64,000 bases of DNA from Streptomyces sp. Z26 (GTDB lineage: Bacteria > Actinomycetota > Actinomycetes > Streptomycetales > Streptomycetaceae). Of this stretch, positions 17,406 through 26,859 are shown piece by piece. The stretch's first letter is position 1. Each line of letters opens with the position of its first letter. The position numbers and the translations under genes are program-made. Under the pieces are notes generated by a model, which saw nothing but the letters and a program-made list of their open reading frames with translations, was not told the DNA's origin and ran no database searches. The stretch is taken from contig NZ_RCHV01000002.1 of the NCBI RefSeq assembly GCF_003665095.1, positions 5,770,501 to 5,834,500 of the forward strand, given 5' to 3'.

Positions 17406-17482
17406 CGCTGGTGGTCGCCGTGGCCCATGGCGGATAGGGTCTGGGCGGCGCGACTGCCTGTTCGACAGCAAGGGACGACTCA

Positions 17483-18619
17483 ATGGCTCACTCTGGGCGC
17501 GTGCTGATCGCCGCGGACAAGTTCAAGGGATCGCTGACGGCCGTGGAGGTCGCCGAGCACGTCACGGCGGGCCTGCGCCGGGAACGTCCGGACCTCCGGA
17601 TCGAGGCGCTCCCGGTCGCCGACGGCGGCGACGGCACGGTGGCCGCGGCGGTCGCGGCGGGCTTCGAACGGCGCGAGGTGGACGTGACCGGTCCGCTCGG
17701 CGCCACCGTCACGGCGGCGTACGCGCTGAGAGAGGACACCGCCGTCGTCGAGATGGCCGAGGCGTCCGGGCTCCAGCTGATGCCGCCGGGCGTGTACGCG
17801 CCCCTGACCGCGACCACGTACGGCACCGGCGAGGTGCTGCTCGCGGCGATCGCGGCGGGCGCCCGTACGGTCGTCCTCGGCGTCGGCGGCTCGGCCACCA
17901 CGGACGGCGGCGCGGGCATGCTCCAGGCGCTGGGCGCCGACTTCCGTGACGAGGACGGCGACCCGGTCGCGCACGGCGGCGGCCCCCTGCGCGACATGGT
18001 GAGCGCCGACCTGACCGGCCTCGACGACCGGCTGAAGGACGTACGGATCGTCCTCGCCAGCGACGTCGACAACCCCCTGACCGGGCCGGAGGGCGCCCCC
18101 GCCGTCTACGGGCCGCAGAAGGGCGCCGGTGAACAGGACGTCGCGATGCTCGAGGCGGGCCTCGCCCGCTTCGCCGAGGTGCTCACCACGGCCCTCGGCC
18201 CCGAGGCGGCCCGCGCCGCCGAGTCGCCCGGCGCGGGCGCGGCGGGCGGCATCGGCTTCGGCGCGCTCGTCGGGCTCGGCGCGGTCTTCCGGCCCGGCAT
18301 CGAGGTGCTGCTCGACGTGCTGGGATTCGCGGAGGCGCTGGACCGGGCGGACCTCGTCATCACCGGCGAGGGGTCGCTCGACGAGCAGACCCTGCACGGG
18401 AAGGCCCCGGCGGGCGTGGCCGCGGCGGCGCGCGCGGCCGGGAAGCCGGTGGTCGCGGTGTGCGGCCGGATCACCATCGGCAAGCCGGAGTTGGAGAAGG
18501 CGGGCATCGACGCGGCGTACCCGCTGACGTCCGTGGAGAGCGACCCGGCGGTGTGCATGGCCGAGGCCGGGCCGCTGCTGGAACGTATCGCCGCCCAGGT
18601 CGCGGCCGACCGCCTGTAG
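17483..18619 (+). CDS. glxK: Glycerate kinase
   Basis: A 378-aa kinase of the GarK/GlxK type, which phosphorylates D-glycerate with ATP and links glyoxylate/allantoin and serine-type catabolism to glycolysis. Signature segments are the N-terminal ADKFKGSLTAVEVAE, LPVADGGDGT, GVGGSATTDGGAGMLQALGA, VYGPQKGA and ITGEGSLDEQTLHGKAP. ATG 17483 follows AAGGGA by eight bases. It stands alone on the plus strand and ends in a strong hairpin. Glyoxylate formed by the nearby ethylmalonyl-CoA pathway is one possible source of its substrate, but that link is an inference. Confidence 0.93.
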   Translation: MAHSGRVLIAADKFKGSLTAVEVAEHVTAGLRRERPDLRIEALPVADGGDGTVAAAVAAGFERREVDVTGPLGATVTAAYALREDTAVVEMAEASGLQLMPPGVYAPLTATTYGTGEVLLAAIAAGARTVVLGVGGSATTDGGAGMLQALGADFRDEDGDPVAHGGGPLRDMVSADLTGLDDRLKDVRIVLASDVDNPLTGPEGAPAVYGPQKGAGEQDVAMLEAGLARFAEVLTTALGPEAARAAESPGAGAAGGIGFGALVGLGAVFRPGIEVLLDVLGFAEALDRADLVITGEGSLDEQTLHGKAPAGVAAAARAAGKPVVAVCGRITIGKPELEKAGIDAAYPLTSVESDPAVCMAEAGPLLERIAAQVAADRL

Positions 18620-18644
18620 TTCCGGGGGCCCGCGCCCCCGCCGC

Positions 18645-18682
18645 CGTACGCCCGCTCCGGCCCGTACCGGAGCGGGCGTACG
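18645..18682. terminator. Terminator of glxK
   Basis: A perfect 16-bp stem, CGTACGCCCGCTCCGG and its complement, closes a six-base loop 26 bp past the glxK stop. Symmetric, so it could work in either direction. Confidence 0.75.
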
Positions 18683-18745
18683 CGTGCCGGGCCCGATCCC
18701 GTACCGCCCGACTCCCGTACCGGCGGGGACGGTCGGCGGACACGG

Positions 18746-18792
18746 CGAAGGGCCCGGACGACGGTCGTGGAAACCGTCGTCCGGGCCCTTCG
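18746..18792. terminator. Terminator of the pssA-psd operon
   Basis: A perfect 20-bp stem (CGAAGGGCCCGGACGACGGT and its complement) with a seven-base loop lies 30 bp past the pssA stop. Together with the glxK hairpin it separates two convergent units. Confidence 0.8.
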
Positions 18793-18821
18793 GACGTGTC
18801 GTCCGGGCGGGTGCCGGTGGG

Positions 18822-19667
18822 TCAGCCCTGCGCCGCGGCCCGTGCCTCGCGGCGGTGGTCGCGGAAGGCGTTGACCCGGCGGGCCGTCGCGAACAGCGGG
18901 ATCACCGCGCCCAGCACCACCTGGAGCGCGCAGCCCGTCTGGAGGAGCAGTTCACCGCCGGGCGCGTCGAACGCCCACGCCACCAGCATCCCGATGCTGA
19001 GCACGATCCAGCTGAGCATCGCCCCGGCGAGGCGACCGCGCGGCTTCGGGTACTCGACGCGGCTCACCATCAGCCAGGCGACGCCGATGATGGCCAGCAA
19101 CGTCGGTACGAACGGCAGCTCCAGCAGCACGATCGACACGACGGTGAGCGCCCCGAACGGGCTGGGCATGCCCTGGAAGATGCCGTCTCTCAGGGTCACG
19201 CACGAGAAGCGGGCCAGCCGCAGGATGACGGCCAGCAGCACCACCACGGCGGCGACCACCGAGACCCGCTGGTGCGCGTCGTTGGCGACCATGCCCCAGA
19301 CGGCCACGAAGTACGCGGGGGCCAGCCCGAAGCTGATCAGGTCGGAGAGGTTGTCCAGCTCGGCGCCCATCGGCGAGCTGCGCAGCTTGCGCGCGACCAG
19401 GCCGTCGAACAGGTCGAAGACCGAGGCGAGCAGCATCAGGATGACCGCGCTGGCCGCGCTGTGCCGCGCCATGCCGCCGTCCTCGTTGCCCGCGAGGTGC
19501 GGGATGAGGACGCCGGTGGTCGTGAAGTAGACCGCCAGGAAGCCGCAGGTGGCGTTCCCCAGGGTGAGGGTGTCCGCTATCGAGAGCCGCATGGAGAGCG
19601 GCATCTCGTCGTCGTCCTCCTCCTCCGGGACCCAGCCGGACTTCCTGTCCGGATCAGTCACGGTCAA
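18822..19667 (-). CDS. pssA: CDP-diacylglycerol-serine O-phosphatidyltransferase
   Basis: A 281-aa integral membrane enzyme that makes phosphatidylserine from CDP-diacylglycerol and serine. The CDP-alcohol phosphotransferase signature D-x2-D-G-x2-A-R-x8-G-x3-D-x3-D is complete at about residues 85-109 (DLFDGLVARK, then GAELDNLSD). Several hydrophobic segments follow (AVVVLLAVILRLA, LPFVPTLLAIIGVAWLM, IVLSIGMLVAWAF). The acidic N-terminus is cytoplasmic. Its start overlaps the end of psd by 14 bp, and the product of pssA is the substrate of psd, so the operon gives phosphatidylethanolamine. Confidence 0.95.
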   Translation of the reverse strand: MTVTDPDRKSGWVPEEEDDDEMPLSMRLSIADTLTLGNATCGFLAVYFTTTGVLIPHLAGNEDGGMARHSAASAVILMLLASVFDLFDGLVARKLRSSPMGAELDNLSDLISFGLAPAYFVAVWGMVANDAHQRVSVVAAVVVLLAVILRLARFSCVTLRDGIFQGMPSPFGALTVVSIVLLELPFVPTLLAIIGVAWLMVSRVEYPKPRGRLAGAMLSWIVLSIGMLVAWAFDAPGGELLLQTGCALQVVLGAVIPLFATARRVNAFRDHRREARAAAQG

Positions 19668-20322
19668 GGCGCGTCACCCCCGCGGTCGTGGTCTGGCCGA
19701 CCTCGACGGCGACCTCGACCCCCTGCGGCAGGTAGACGTCGACCCGGGAGCCGAAGCGGATGAGGCCGATGCGCTCGCCCTGTTCGAGCTTGGCGCCCTG
19801 CGACACGTACGGCACGATGCGGCGGGCCACGGTCCCGGCGATCTGGATCATCTCGATGTCGCCCAGCTCGGTGTCGAAGTGCCAGACGACGCGCTCGTTG
19901 TGCTCGCTCTCCTTGTTGAACGCCGGTACGAAGCCGCCGGGTACGTGCTCCACGGAGGTCACCGTGCCCGCCAGGGGCGCCCGGTTGACGTGGACGTTCA
20001 GCGGGCTCATGAAGATCGCGACGCGCGTCCGGCCGTCCTGCCACGGCATGATGCTCTGCACCACGCCGTCGGCGGGGGAGATCACGCGACCCTCGGTGAT
20101 CTCACGCTCGGGGTCGCGGAAGAACCACAGCATGCCCGCCGCGAGCGCGGTGGCGGGCACGGCCACCGCCGCCGCGCGCCCCGACCGGCGGGACCGGGCG
20201 AGGCTGACGGCCGCGGTGGCCACGGTCGGAAGAAGCCACGGCGACGCTCCGCGTGCGAGCCGGACGCGACCGCTGAGTGCGGAGGCGCCATCACTGGAAG
20301 CAGAGGATGGGCTGTGGGGCAT
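19654..20322 (-). CDS. psd: Phosphatidylserine decarboxylase proenzyme
   Basis: A 222-aa short-type phosphatidylserine decarboxylase. It has an N-terminal membrane helix pair (LLPTVATAAVSLA; AAVAVPATALAAGMLWFF), the ISPADGVV and MSPLNVHVNR blocks, and the self-cleavage site Gly191-Ser192 in LIRFGSRVDVYLP that yields the pyruvoyl group. ATG at 20322 is preceded by GAAGG; longer upstream frames lack an RBS. Product: phosphatidylethanolamine. It is promoter-proximal to pssA. Confidence 0.94.
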   Translation of the reverse strand: MPHSPSSASSDGASALSGRVRLARGASPWLLPTVATAAVSLARSRRSGRAAAVAVPATALAAGMLWFFRDPEREITEGRVISPADGVVQSIMPWQDGRTRVAIFMSPLNVHVNRAPLAGTVTSVEHVPGGFVPAFNKESEHNERVVWHFDTELGDIEMIQIAGTVARRIVPYVSQGAKLEQGERIGLIRFGSRVDVYLPQGVEVAVEVGQTTTAGVTRLDRD

Positions 20323-20498
20323 GGGAGACCTTCGTCGGCGGAGGGTTCCGCAATGGAGGGACTGCGGGTATTCCGGAATGTTATCGGTTACGGGTGGCAA
20401 CTGGGCAAGCCAGTGGGCCAGTCCGTCGGTCGATGTCGCTGTCCGGTCGTGTGCCCCGCCGCGCGGAGTTCATCCCGGTACCACCCCGGAACGGGCAG

Positions 20499-21704
20499 TC
20501 ACCCCTGGAAGCGGTACTCCTCCAGCAGGCGGCGCCCGACGATCATTTTCTGGATCTCGGCGGTTCCTTCGCCGATCAGGAGCATCGGCGCCTCGCGGTA
20601 GAGGCGCTCGATCTCGTACTCCTTGGAGAAACCGTACCCGCCGTGGATGCGGAACGCGTCCTCCACGACCTCCTTGCAGTACTCGGATGCGAGATATTTG
20701 GCCATTCCGGCTTCCAGGTCGTTGCGTTGACCCGAGTCCTTCTTGCGCGCGGCGCCCACCATCAATGCGTGCGCGGCCTCGACCTTCGTCGCCATCTCCG
20801 CCAGCTTGAACTGGATCGCCTGGTGCTGCGCGATCGCCTTCCCGAACGTGTGGCGCTGCTGCGCGTACGCGATGCCCAGCTCGAACGCCCGCTGGGCGAC
20901 GCCGCAACCGCGCGCGGCGACGTTGACGCGGCCGACCTCGACGCCGTCCATCATCTGGTAGAAGCCGCGTCCGGTGGTGCCGCCGAGGACGCGGTCGCGC
21001 GGCACCCGCAGTCCGTCCATGATCAACTCGGTGGTGTCGACGCCCTTGTAGCCCATCTTGTCGATCTTGCCGGGGATCGTCAGGCCCGGCTTCACCTCAC
21101 CGAAGCCCGGCTCCTTCTCCACCAGGAACGTCGTCATCGACCGGTGCGGAGCCGTACCTTCCGGATGTCCCTCGTCCGTCCGGCACAACACCGCGACCAG
21201 GGAGGACGAACCGCCGTTCGTCAGCCACATCTTCTGCCCGTCCAGCACGTACGCGTCGCCGTCCGGCACGCCCTTCGACGTGATCGCCGACACGTCCGAG
21301 CCGAGCCCCGGCTCGGACATGGAGAACGCGCCGCGCGTCTCGCCCGTCGCCATCCGTGGCAGGAAGTGGTCCTTCTGCTCCCGCGTGCCGTGCTGCTTCA
21401 GCATGTACGCCACGATGAAGTGCGTGTTGACGATGCCCGACACGCTCATCCAGCCGCGTGCCAGCTCCTCCACGCACAGCGCGTACGTGAGCAGCGACTC
21501 CCCGAGGCCACCGTACTCCTCCGGGATCATCAGGCCGAACAGGCCCAGCTCCCGCAGGCCCTCGACGATCTCCGTCGGGTACTCGTCGCGGTGCTCCAAC
21601 TCCGTCGCGACCGGGAGGATCTCCTTGTCGACGAATCCCCTTACAGTGGTGACGATCTCTTGCTGGACCTCCGTCAGGCCCTCGGTGCGCGCGAGGCGTC
21701 CCAT
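20499..21704 (-). CDS. mcd: Acyl-CoA dehydrogenase, probable (2S)-methylsuccinyl-CoA dehydrogenase
   Basis: A 401-aa FAD acyl-CoA dehydrogenase. Family motifs are GAFSMSEPGLGSDVSAITSK, KMWLTNGGSSS, QRHTFGKAIAQHQAIQFKLA and the C-terminal RIHGGYGFSKEYEIERLYRE with GEGTAEIQKMIVGR. It is the last gene of the ethylmalonyl-CoA operon, one base after the hydratase stop, matching the order seen around ccr in other Streptomyces. There this dehydrogenase oxidises methylsuccinyl-CoA to mesaconyl-CoA. The family is certain; the specific substrate rests on context. Confidence 0.88.
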   Translation of the reverse strand: MGRLARTEGLTEVQQEIVTTVRGFVDKEILPVATELEHRDEYPTEIVEGLRELGLFGLMIPEEYGGLGESLLTYALCVEELARGWMSVSGIVNTHFIVAYMLKQHGTREQKDHFLPRMATGETRGAFSMSEPGLGSDVSAITSKGVPDGDAYVLDGQKMWLTNGGSSSLVAVLCRTDEGHPEGTAPHRSMTTFLVEKEPGFGEVKPGLTIPGKIDKMGYKGVDTTELIMDGLRVPRDRVLGGTTGRGFYQMMDGVEVGRVNVAARGCGVAQRAFELGIAYAQQRHTFGKAIAQHQAIQFKLAEMATKVEAAHALMVGAARKKDSGQRNDLEAGMAKYLASEYCKEVVEDAFRIHGGYGFSKEYEIERLYREAPMLLIGEGTAEIQKMIVGRRLLEEYRFQG

Positions 21705-21705
21705 G

Positions 21706-22230
21706 TCACCGCTCTCCCTTCCCGGGCGTCTCCCGGAGTTCCGGGCGGCCCGGCTGCTCGCCGCCGCGCGCCTCGACGTACGCCGCCGTCGGCACCATCA
21801 CCTTGCGCCGGAAGACGCAGACGAGGGTGCCGTCCTGGTTGTAGCCCTTCGTCTCCACGTGCACGATCCCGCGGTCGTCCTTGGACCGGGACGGGGTCTT
21901 GCCGAGGACGGTCGTCTCGCCGTACAGGGTGTCGCCGTGGAACGTGGGCGCCACGTGCCGCAGCGACTCGATCTCCAGGTTGGCGATGGCCTTGCCCGAC
22001 ACGTCCGGCACGGACATGCCGAGCAGCAGCGAGTACACGTAGTTCCCGACCACCACGTTCCGGCCGAAGTCCGTGGTCCGCTCGGCGTAGTGGGCGTCCA
22101 GGTGCAACGGGTGGTGGTTCATCGTGAGGAGGCAGAACAGGTGGTCGTCGTACTCGGTGACCGTCTTGCCCGGCCAGTGCTTGTAGACGTCCCCGACGTC
22201 GAACTCCTCGTAGGTGCGGCCGAATCGCAT
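21706..22230 (-). CDS. mch: MaoC-like hydratase, probable mesaconyl-CoA hydratase
   Basis: A 174-aa hot-dog-fold (R)-specific hydratase. MaoC landmarks are YEEFDVGDVYKHWPGKTVTE, the catalytic region FCLLTMNHHPLHLDAHYAE and GRNVVVGNYVYSLLLGMSV. In the ethylmalonyl-CoA pathway this type hydrates mesaconyl-CoA to beta-methylmalyl-CoA. The neighbouring lyase and dehydrogenase would use product and precursor. It starts three bases after the lyase stop with GGAGG inside the lyase gene. Confidence 0.85.
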   Translation of the reverse strand: MRFGRTYEEFDVGDVYKHWPGKTVTEYDDHLFCLLTMNHHPLHLDAHYAERTTDFGRNVVVGNYVYSLLLGMSVPDVSGKAIANLEIESLRHVAPTFHGDTLYGETTVLGKTPSRSKDDRGIVHVETKGYNQDGTLVCVFRRKVMVPTAAYVEARGGEQPGRPELRETPGKGER

Positions 22231-22233
22231 CGC

Positions 22234-23205
22234 TCACGCCTCCGTCGGGGGCTCGAAGACGGACGTACGCGTCAGGCCGGCGGCCCGGCCCTTGCCGGCG
22301 ACGACCAGCGCCATCTTGCGGCTGGCCTCGTCGATCATCTCGTCGCCGATCATGGCGGAGCCCTTCCGGCCACCCGCCTCGGAGGTGAACCACTCGTACG
22401 CGTCGAGGATCAACTCGGCGTGGTCGTAGTCCTCCTGGGACGGCGAGAAGATCTCGTTCGACGCCTCCACCTGACCCGGGTGCAGCACCCACTTGCCGTC
22501 GAAGCCCAGCGCGGCGGCACGCCGTGCCACCTCGCGGTAGCCGTCCACGTTCCGGATCTGGAGGTACGGGCCGTCGATCGCCTGGAGGTCGTGCGCGCGG
22601 GCGGCCATCAGGATGCGCATGAGGATGTAGTGGTAGGCGTCGGCCGGGTAGCCGGGCGGCTGCTCACCGACGACCAGGGACTTCATGTTGATGGACGCCA
22701 TGAAGTCGGCGGGCCCGAAGATGATCGTCTCCAGCCGGGGTGACGCGGCGGCGATGGCGTCGACGTTGATCAGGCCCCGGGCGTTCTCGATCTGCGCCTC
22801 GATGCCGATCCGGCCGACCTCCAGCCCGACGGTCTTCTCGATCTGCGTGAGCAGCAGGTCGAGCGCCTGCACCTGCTGCGCGTCCTGCACCTTGGGCAGC
22901 ATGACGCAGTCCAGATTCGCGCCCGCGCCCTCGACGACGGTGATCACGTCGCGGTACGTCCAGTGCGTCGTCCAGTCGTTGACCCGTACGACACGTGTCT
23001 TGCCGGTCCAGTCGCCCTCGTTGAGCGCCTTCACGATCGTGTGCCGCGCCCCCTCCTTGGCGAGCGGCGCGCACGCGTCCTCCAGGTCGAGGAACACCTG
23101 GTCCGCGGGGAGTCCCTGGGCCTTCTCCAGGAAACGGGGGTTGCTGCCGGGCACGGCCAGGCAGGAACGCCGCGGGCGGAGCCGGTTGACGAGCGGGCCG
23201 GTCAT
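22234..23205 (-). CDS. mcl: CitE/HpcH-family lyase, probable malyl-CoA/beta-methylmalyl-CoA lyase
   Basis: A 323-aa TIM-barrel lyase. It shows the CitE-type LAVPGSNPRFLEKA, FLDLEDACAPLAKEGAR (acidic Mg2+ region), IGIEAQIENARGL and IFGPADFMASI, then GKWVLHPGQVEASNEIFSP. It would cleave beta-methylmalyl-CoA to propionyl-CoA and glyoxylate. Its ATG overlaps the meaA stop (ATGA), so translation is coupled. Confidence 0.88.
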   Translation of the reverse strand: MTGPLVNRLRPRRSCLAVPGSNPRFLEKAQGLPADQVFLDLEDACAPLAKEGARHTIVKALNEGDWTGKTRVVRVNDWTTHWTYRDVITVVEGAGANLDCVMLPKVQDAQQVQALDLLLTQIEKTVGLEVGRIGIEAQIENARGLINVDAIAAASPRLETIIFGPADFMASINMKSLVVGEQPPGYPADAYHYILMRILMAARAHDLQAIDGPYLQIRNVDGYREVARRAAALGFDGKWVLHPGQVEASNEIFSPSQEDYDHAELILDAYEWFTSEAGGRKGSAMIGDEMIDEASRKMALVVAGKGRAAGLTRTSVFEPPTEA

Positions 23206-25253
23206 GCGGGGACCTCCAGGGGGTCGAGCTGGTGGGCGGTGCGGATCTGGTCGACGATACGGCCGATGATCTCCGTGATCCCGAAGTCCCTCGGCGTGAA
23301 CACGGCCGCCACCCCGGCGGCCCGCAGCGCCTCCGCGTCGGCGGACGGGATGATGCCGCCGACGACGACGGGCAGGTCCCCGGCGTCCGCGGCCCGCAGC
23401 CGTGCCAGCACGTCGGGGACGAGTTGGGCGTGCGAGCCGGACAGGATGGACAGGCCGACGCAGTGCACGTCCTCCGCGACGGCCGCGGTGACGATCTGCT
23501 CGGGGGTGAGCCGGATGCCCTGGTAGACGACCTCGAACCCGGCGTCGCGGGCGCGTACGGCGATCTGCTCGGCGCCGTTGCTGTGCCCGTCCAGGCCCGG
23601 CTTGCCGACCAGCAGCCGCAGCCTGCCGCCCGCGCCGAGCCCCAGGTCGGCGGCGGTACGGGTGACGGCGTCGCGGACGCGTGCCAGCTGCGAGCCGTGC
23701 TCGGGGGCGACGGCCAGCGGCGCCCCGGCCACGCCCGTCGGCGCGCGGAACTCCCCGAACACCTCGCGCAGCGCCTCCGCCCACTCGCCGGTGGTGACGC
23801 CCGCGCGGGCGCACTCCAGGGTGGGCTCCATCAGGTTGGTGTCACCGCCCGCGGCGTCCGCGAGCAGCCGCAGCGCCTTCGCGGCGCGTGCCTCGTCGCG
23901 GGCCGCGCGCCAGTCGCGTACGGACCCGGCGACGCGCGCCTCGTTGGCCGGGTCGACGGTCATGATGGCGGTGTCGAGGTCGGCGGTCAGCGGGCTGGGC
24001 TCGGTGCCCTCGTAGCAGTTGACGCCGACGATCTTCTCCTCGCCGGACTCGATGCGGGCCCGGCGCTCCGCGTGCGAGGCGACGAGCTGCGACTTGAGGT
24101 AGCCGGACTCGACGGCGGCCATCGCGCCGCCCAGCTCCTCGATGTGGTCGATCTCCGCGAGCGCGGCGGCGGTCAGCTCCTCGACCTTCGCCTCGACGAC
24201 GTGCGACCCGGCGAACAGGTCGTCGTACTCCAGCAGGTCGCTCTCGTGCGCCAGCACCTGCTGGACCCGCAGCGACCACTGCTGGTCCCAGGGCCGGGGG
24301 AGGCCCAACGCCTCGTTCCAGGCGGGGAGTTGGACGGCGCGGGCGCGCGCGTCGCGGGAGAGGGTGACGGCCAGCATCTCCAGCACGATGCGCTGCACGT
24401 TGTTCTCCGGCTGCGCCTCGGTCAGGCCGAGGGAGTTGACCTGCACGCCGTAGCGGAAGCGCCGCTGCCGCGGGTCCTCGATCCCGTAGCGCTCGCGGGT
24501 GACCTGGTCCCAGATGCGGCCGAAGGCGCGCATCTTGCACATCTCCTCGACGAAGCGGACGCCCGCGTTGACGAAGAACGAGATGCGGCCGACCACGTCC
24601 GCCCGCCGCTCCTCGGGCACCTGCCCGGAGGCGAACACCGAGTCCAGTACGGCGATGGCCGTGGACATGGCGTACGCGATCTCCTGGACGGGCGTCGCCC
24701 CCGCCTCCTGGAGGTGGTAGCTGCAGATGTTGATCGGGTTCCACCGGGGGATGTGGTGGACGGTGTACGCGATCATGTCCGTGGTCAGCCGGAGGCTGGG
24801 GACGGGCGGGAAGACGTGCGTGCCGCGCGACAGGTACTCCTTGACGATGTCGTTCTGCGTCGTCCCCTGGAGCGCCGACACCTCCGCGCCCTGCTCCTCG
24901 GCGACCACCTGGTAGAGCGCCAGCAGCCACATCGCGGTGGCGTTGATGGTCATCGAGGTGTTCGTGCGGTCCAGCGGGATGTCCTGGAACAGCCGCCGCA
25001 TGTCCCCGACGTGGGACACCGGGACCCCGACGCGGCCCACCTCGCCGCGCGCGAGGACGTGGTCCGGGTCGTAGCCGGTCTGGGTCGGCAGGTCGAACGC
25101 CACGGACAGGCCGGTCTGGCCCTTGGCGAGGTTCCGCCGGTACAGCGCGTTGGACGCCTCGGCGGTGGAGTGCCCCGCGTACGTCCGCATCAGCCAGGGC
25201 CGGTCGCGCTTCCTCGGTGCGCCCGAGGCGGGCTGGTCGTTCGGCACGGTCAC
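23202..25253 (-). CDS. meaA: Ethylmalonyl-CoA mutase (B12-dependent, MeaA)
   Basis: A 683-aa adenosylcobalamin-dependent acyl-CoA mutase. The N-terminal catalytic barrel carries RTYAGHSTAEASNALYR and LSVAFDLPTQTGYDPD; the C-terminal B12-binding domain has the DxHxxG motif in KPGLDGHSNG (His is the lower cobalt ligand) followed by GIRLTPEQIV, LSILSGSHAQLVPDV and VVGGIIPSADAEAL. MeaA-type single-subunit enzymes interconvert (2R)-ethylmalonyl-CoA and methylsuccinyl-CoA. GTG 25253 is chosen because its GTGA overlaps the ccr stop and CGGAG is nearby. The adjacent ccr supplies ethylmalonyl-CoA, strongly supporting this role over methylmalonyl-CoA mutase. Confidence 0.93.
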   Translation of the reverse strand: MTVPNDQPASGAPRKRDRPWLMRTYAGHSTAEASNALYRRNLAKGQTGLSVAFDLPTQTGYDPDHVLARGEVGRVGVPVSHVGDMRRLFQDIPLDRTNTSMTINATAMWLLALYQVVAEEQGAEVSALQGTTQNDIVKEYLSRGTHVFPPVPSLRLTTDMIAYTVHHIPRWNPINICSYHLQEAGATPVQEIAYAMSTAIAVLDSVFASGQVPEERRADVVGRISFFVNAGVRFVEEMCKMRAFGRIWDQVTRERYGIEDPRQRRFRYGVQVNSLGLTEAQPENNVQRIVLEMLAVTLSRDARARAVQLPAWNEALGLPRPWDQQWSLRVQQVLAHESDLLEYDDLFAGSHVVEAKVEELTAAALAEIDHIEELGGAMAAVESGYLKSQLVASHAERRARIESGEEKIVGVNCYEGTEPSPLTADLDTAIMTVDPANEARVAGSVRDWRAARDEARAAKALRLLADAAGGDTNLMEPTLECARAGVTTGEWAEALREVFGEFRAPTGVAGAPLAVAPEHGSQLARVRDAVTRTAADLGLGAGGRLRLLVGKPGLDGHSNGAEQIAVRARDAGFEVVYQGIRLTPEQIVTAAVAEDVHCVGLSILSGSHAQLVPDVLARLRAADAGDLPVVVGGIIPSADAEALRAAGVAAVFTPRDFGITEIIGRIVDQIRTAHQLDPLEVPA

Positions 25254-26656
25254 ACGCTCCGGATGCTCTGGTCGTCGCGCCCGGCCGCCGTACCCGCGTC
25301 CGCCGTCGGCCCGTGCGGGGTGTCGTCGCGGAAGCGGTCGAGGGCGTCGGCGTGCCGGGCGCGCAGCTCCGGGTCGCGGACGCCGAGCCCCTCCTCCGGG
25401 GCCAGGGTGAGCACGCCGACCTTGCCCTGGTGGAGGTTGCGGTGCACGTCGTACGCCGCCTGACCGGTGTCCTCCAGCCGGTACGTCTTCGACAGCGTCG
25501 GATGGATCTTGCCCTTGGCGATGAGGCGGTTGGCCTCCCACGCCTCGCGGTAGTTGGCGAAGTGCGAGCCGACGATCCGCTTCAGCGACATCCACAGGTA
25601 GCGGTTGTCGTACTCGTGGCTGTAGCCCGAGGTGGAGGCGCAGGTGACGATGGTGCCGCCCTTGCGGGTGACGTACACGCTGGCGCCGAACGTCTCACGG
25701 CCCGGGTGCTCGAAGACGATGTCCACGTCCTCCCCGCCGGTCAGTTCGCGGATGTCCGAGCCGAACCGCTTCCACTCCTTGGGGTCCTGGTGGTGCTCGT
25801 CCTTCCAGAAGCGGTAGTCACGCGCGCTGCGGTCGATGATCGCCTCGGCGCCCATGCGGCGGCAGATGTCCGCCTTCTGCTCGCTGGACACGACGCAGAT
25901 GGGGTTGGCGCCCCCGGCCAGCGCGAACTGCGTGGCGTAGCTGCCGAGCCCGCCGCTCGCGCCCCAGATCAGCACGTTGTCGCCCTGCTTCATGCCCGCG
26001 CCGTTGCGCGAGACCAGCTGCCGGTACGCGGTGGAGTTGACCAGTCCGGGCGAGGCCGCCTCCTCCCAGGAGAGGTGGCGGGGCTTGGGCATCAGCTGGT
26101 TGGTCTTGACGAGCGCGATCTCGGCGAGCCCGCCGAAGTTGGTCTCGAAGCCCCAGATCCGCTGCTCCGGGTCGAGCATCGTGTCGTTGTGCCCGTCGGA
26201 GCTCTCCAACTCGACGGAGAGGCAGTGCGCGACGACCTCGTCGCCTGGCTTCCACGAGTTGACGCCCGCGCCCGTACGCAGCACGACGCCCGCGAGGTCG
26301 GAGCCGATGACGTGGTACGGCAGGTCGTGGCGCTCGGCGAGCGGCGAGGTGCGCCCGTAGCGCTCCAGGAAGGCGAAGGTGGAGACCGGTTCGAAGATCG
26401 AGGTCCACACCGAGTTGTAGTTGACCGAGGAGGCCATCACGGCCACCAGGGCCTCGCCCGGCCCGAGTTCGGGCACCGGGACCTCGTCCAGGTGGAGCGA
26501 CTCGCGCGGGTCCTTGTCCCTGCTGGCCCGCCCGTCGAACATCCCGGCCTCGTCCTTGTGCACGGTCACCGCGCGGTACGACCGGGGGAGGTCCAGGTGG
26601 GCGAAGTCTTCCGCTGTCGTGTCGGACGCGAGGATCGCGTCGAGGATGTTGTTCAC
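25250..26656 (-). CDS. ccr: Crotonyl-CoA carboxylase/reductase
   Basis: A 468-aa MDR-family enzyme that reductively carboxylates crotonyl-CoA with NADPH and CO2 to (2S)-ethylmalonyl-CoA. It gives extender units for polyketides and opens the ethylmalonyl-CoA pathway. Hallmarks are ASSVNYNSVWTSIFEPVSTF, HVIGSDLAGVVLRTG, the nucleotide site VLIWGASGGLGSYATQFALA, and DIVFEHPGRETFGASVYVTRKGG. GTG 26656 has GGAGG seven bases upstream. It is the first gene of the five-gene operon ccr-meaA-mcl-mch-mcd, preceded by a promoter with twin 13-mers. Confidence 0.96.
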   Translation of the reverse strand: MNNILDAILASDTTAEDFAHLDLPRSYRAVTVHKDEAGMFDGRASRDKDPRESLHLDEVPVPELGPGEALVAVMASSVNYNSVWTSIFEPVSTFAFLERYGRTSPLAERHDLPYHVIGSDLAGVVLRTGAGVNSWKPGDEVVAHCLSVELESSDGHNDTMLDPEQRIWGFETNFGGLAEIALVKTNQLMPKPRHLSWEEAASPGLVNSTAYRQLVSRNGAGMKQGDNVLIWGASGGLGSYATQFALAGGANPICVVSSEQKADICRRMGAEAIIDRSARDYRFWKDEHHQDPKEWKRFGSDIRELTGGEDVDIVFEHPGRETFGASVYVTRKGGTIVTCASTSGYSHEYDNRYLWMSLKRIVGSHFANYREAWEANRLIAKGKIHPTLSKTYRLEDTGQAAYDVHRNLHQGKVGVLTLAPEEGLGVRDPELRARHADALDRFRDDTPHGPTADAGTAAGRDDQSIRSV

Positions 26657-26859
26657 GGTTGTGCCTCCGTCGTAGCGCGTGAGGGAGTACGCCTGAGGGA
26701 CGTCTGTGCTGAGGCAGTGCCGTCGGCTGGCGGTTTCTGTCCTGTGCCGGAGCGGGTGGCTCCCGTGCTGCGCGCCGGTCGGGCGCGCGGTGTGCCTGTG
26801 ACGCAGGCGTCCGGACGGGCACGGAGTGCGGCCGTGGGGACAGCGCCCGGACTGGCCTC

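Noticed and set aside
20323..20498. Terminator after the mcd-like gene
   Set aside because: Only weak, interrupted stems are visible in this interval.
26657..26859. Possible cobalamin riboswitch before ccr-meaA, given the B12 mutase
   Set aside because: No B12 box or plausible fold was found in the leader; the clear signals are a promoter and operators.
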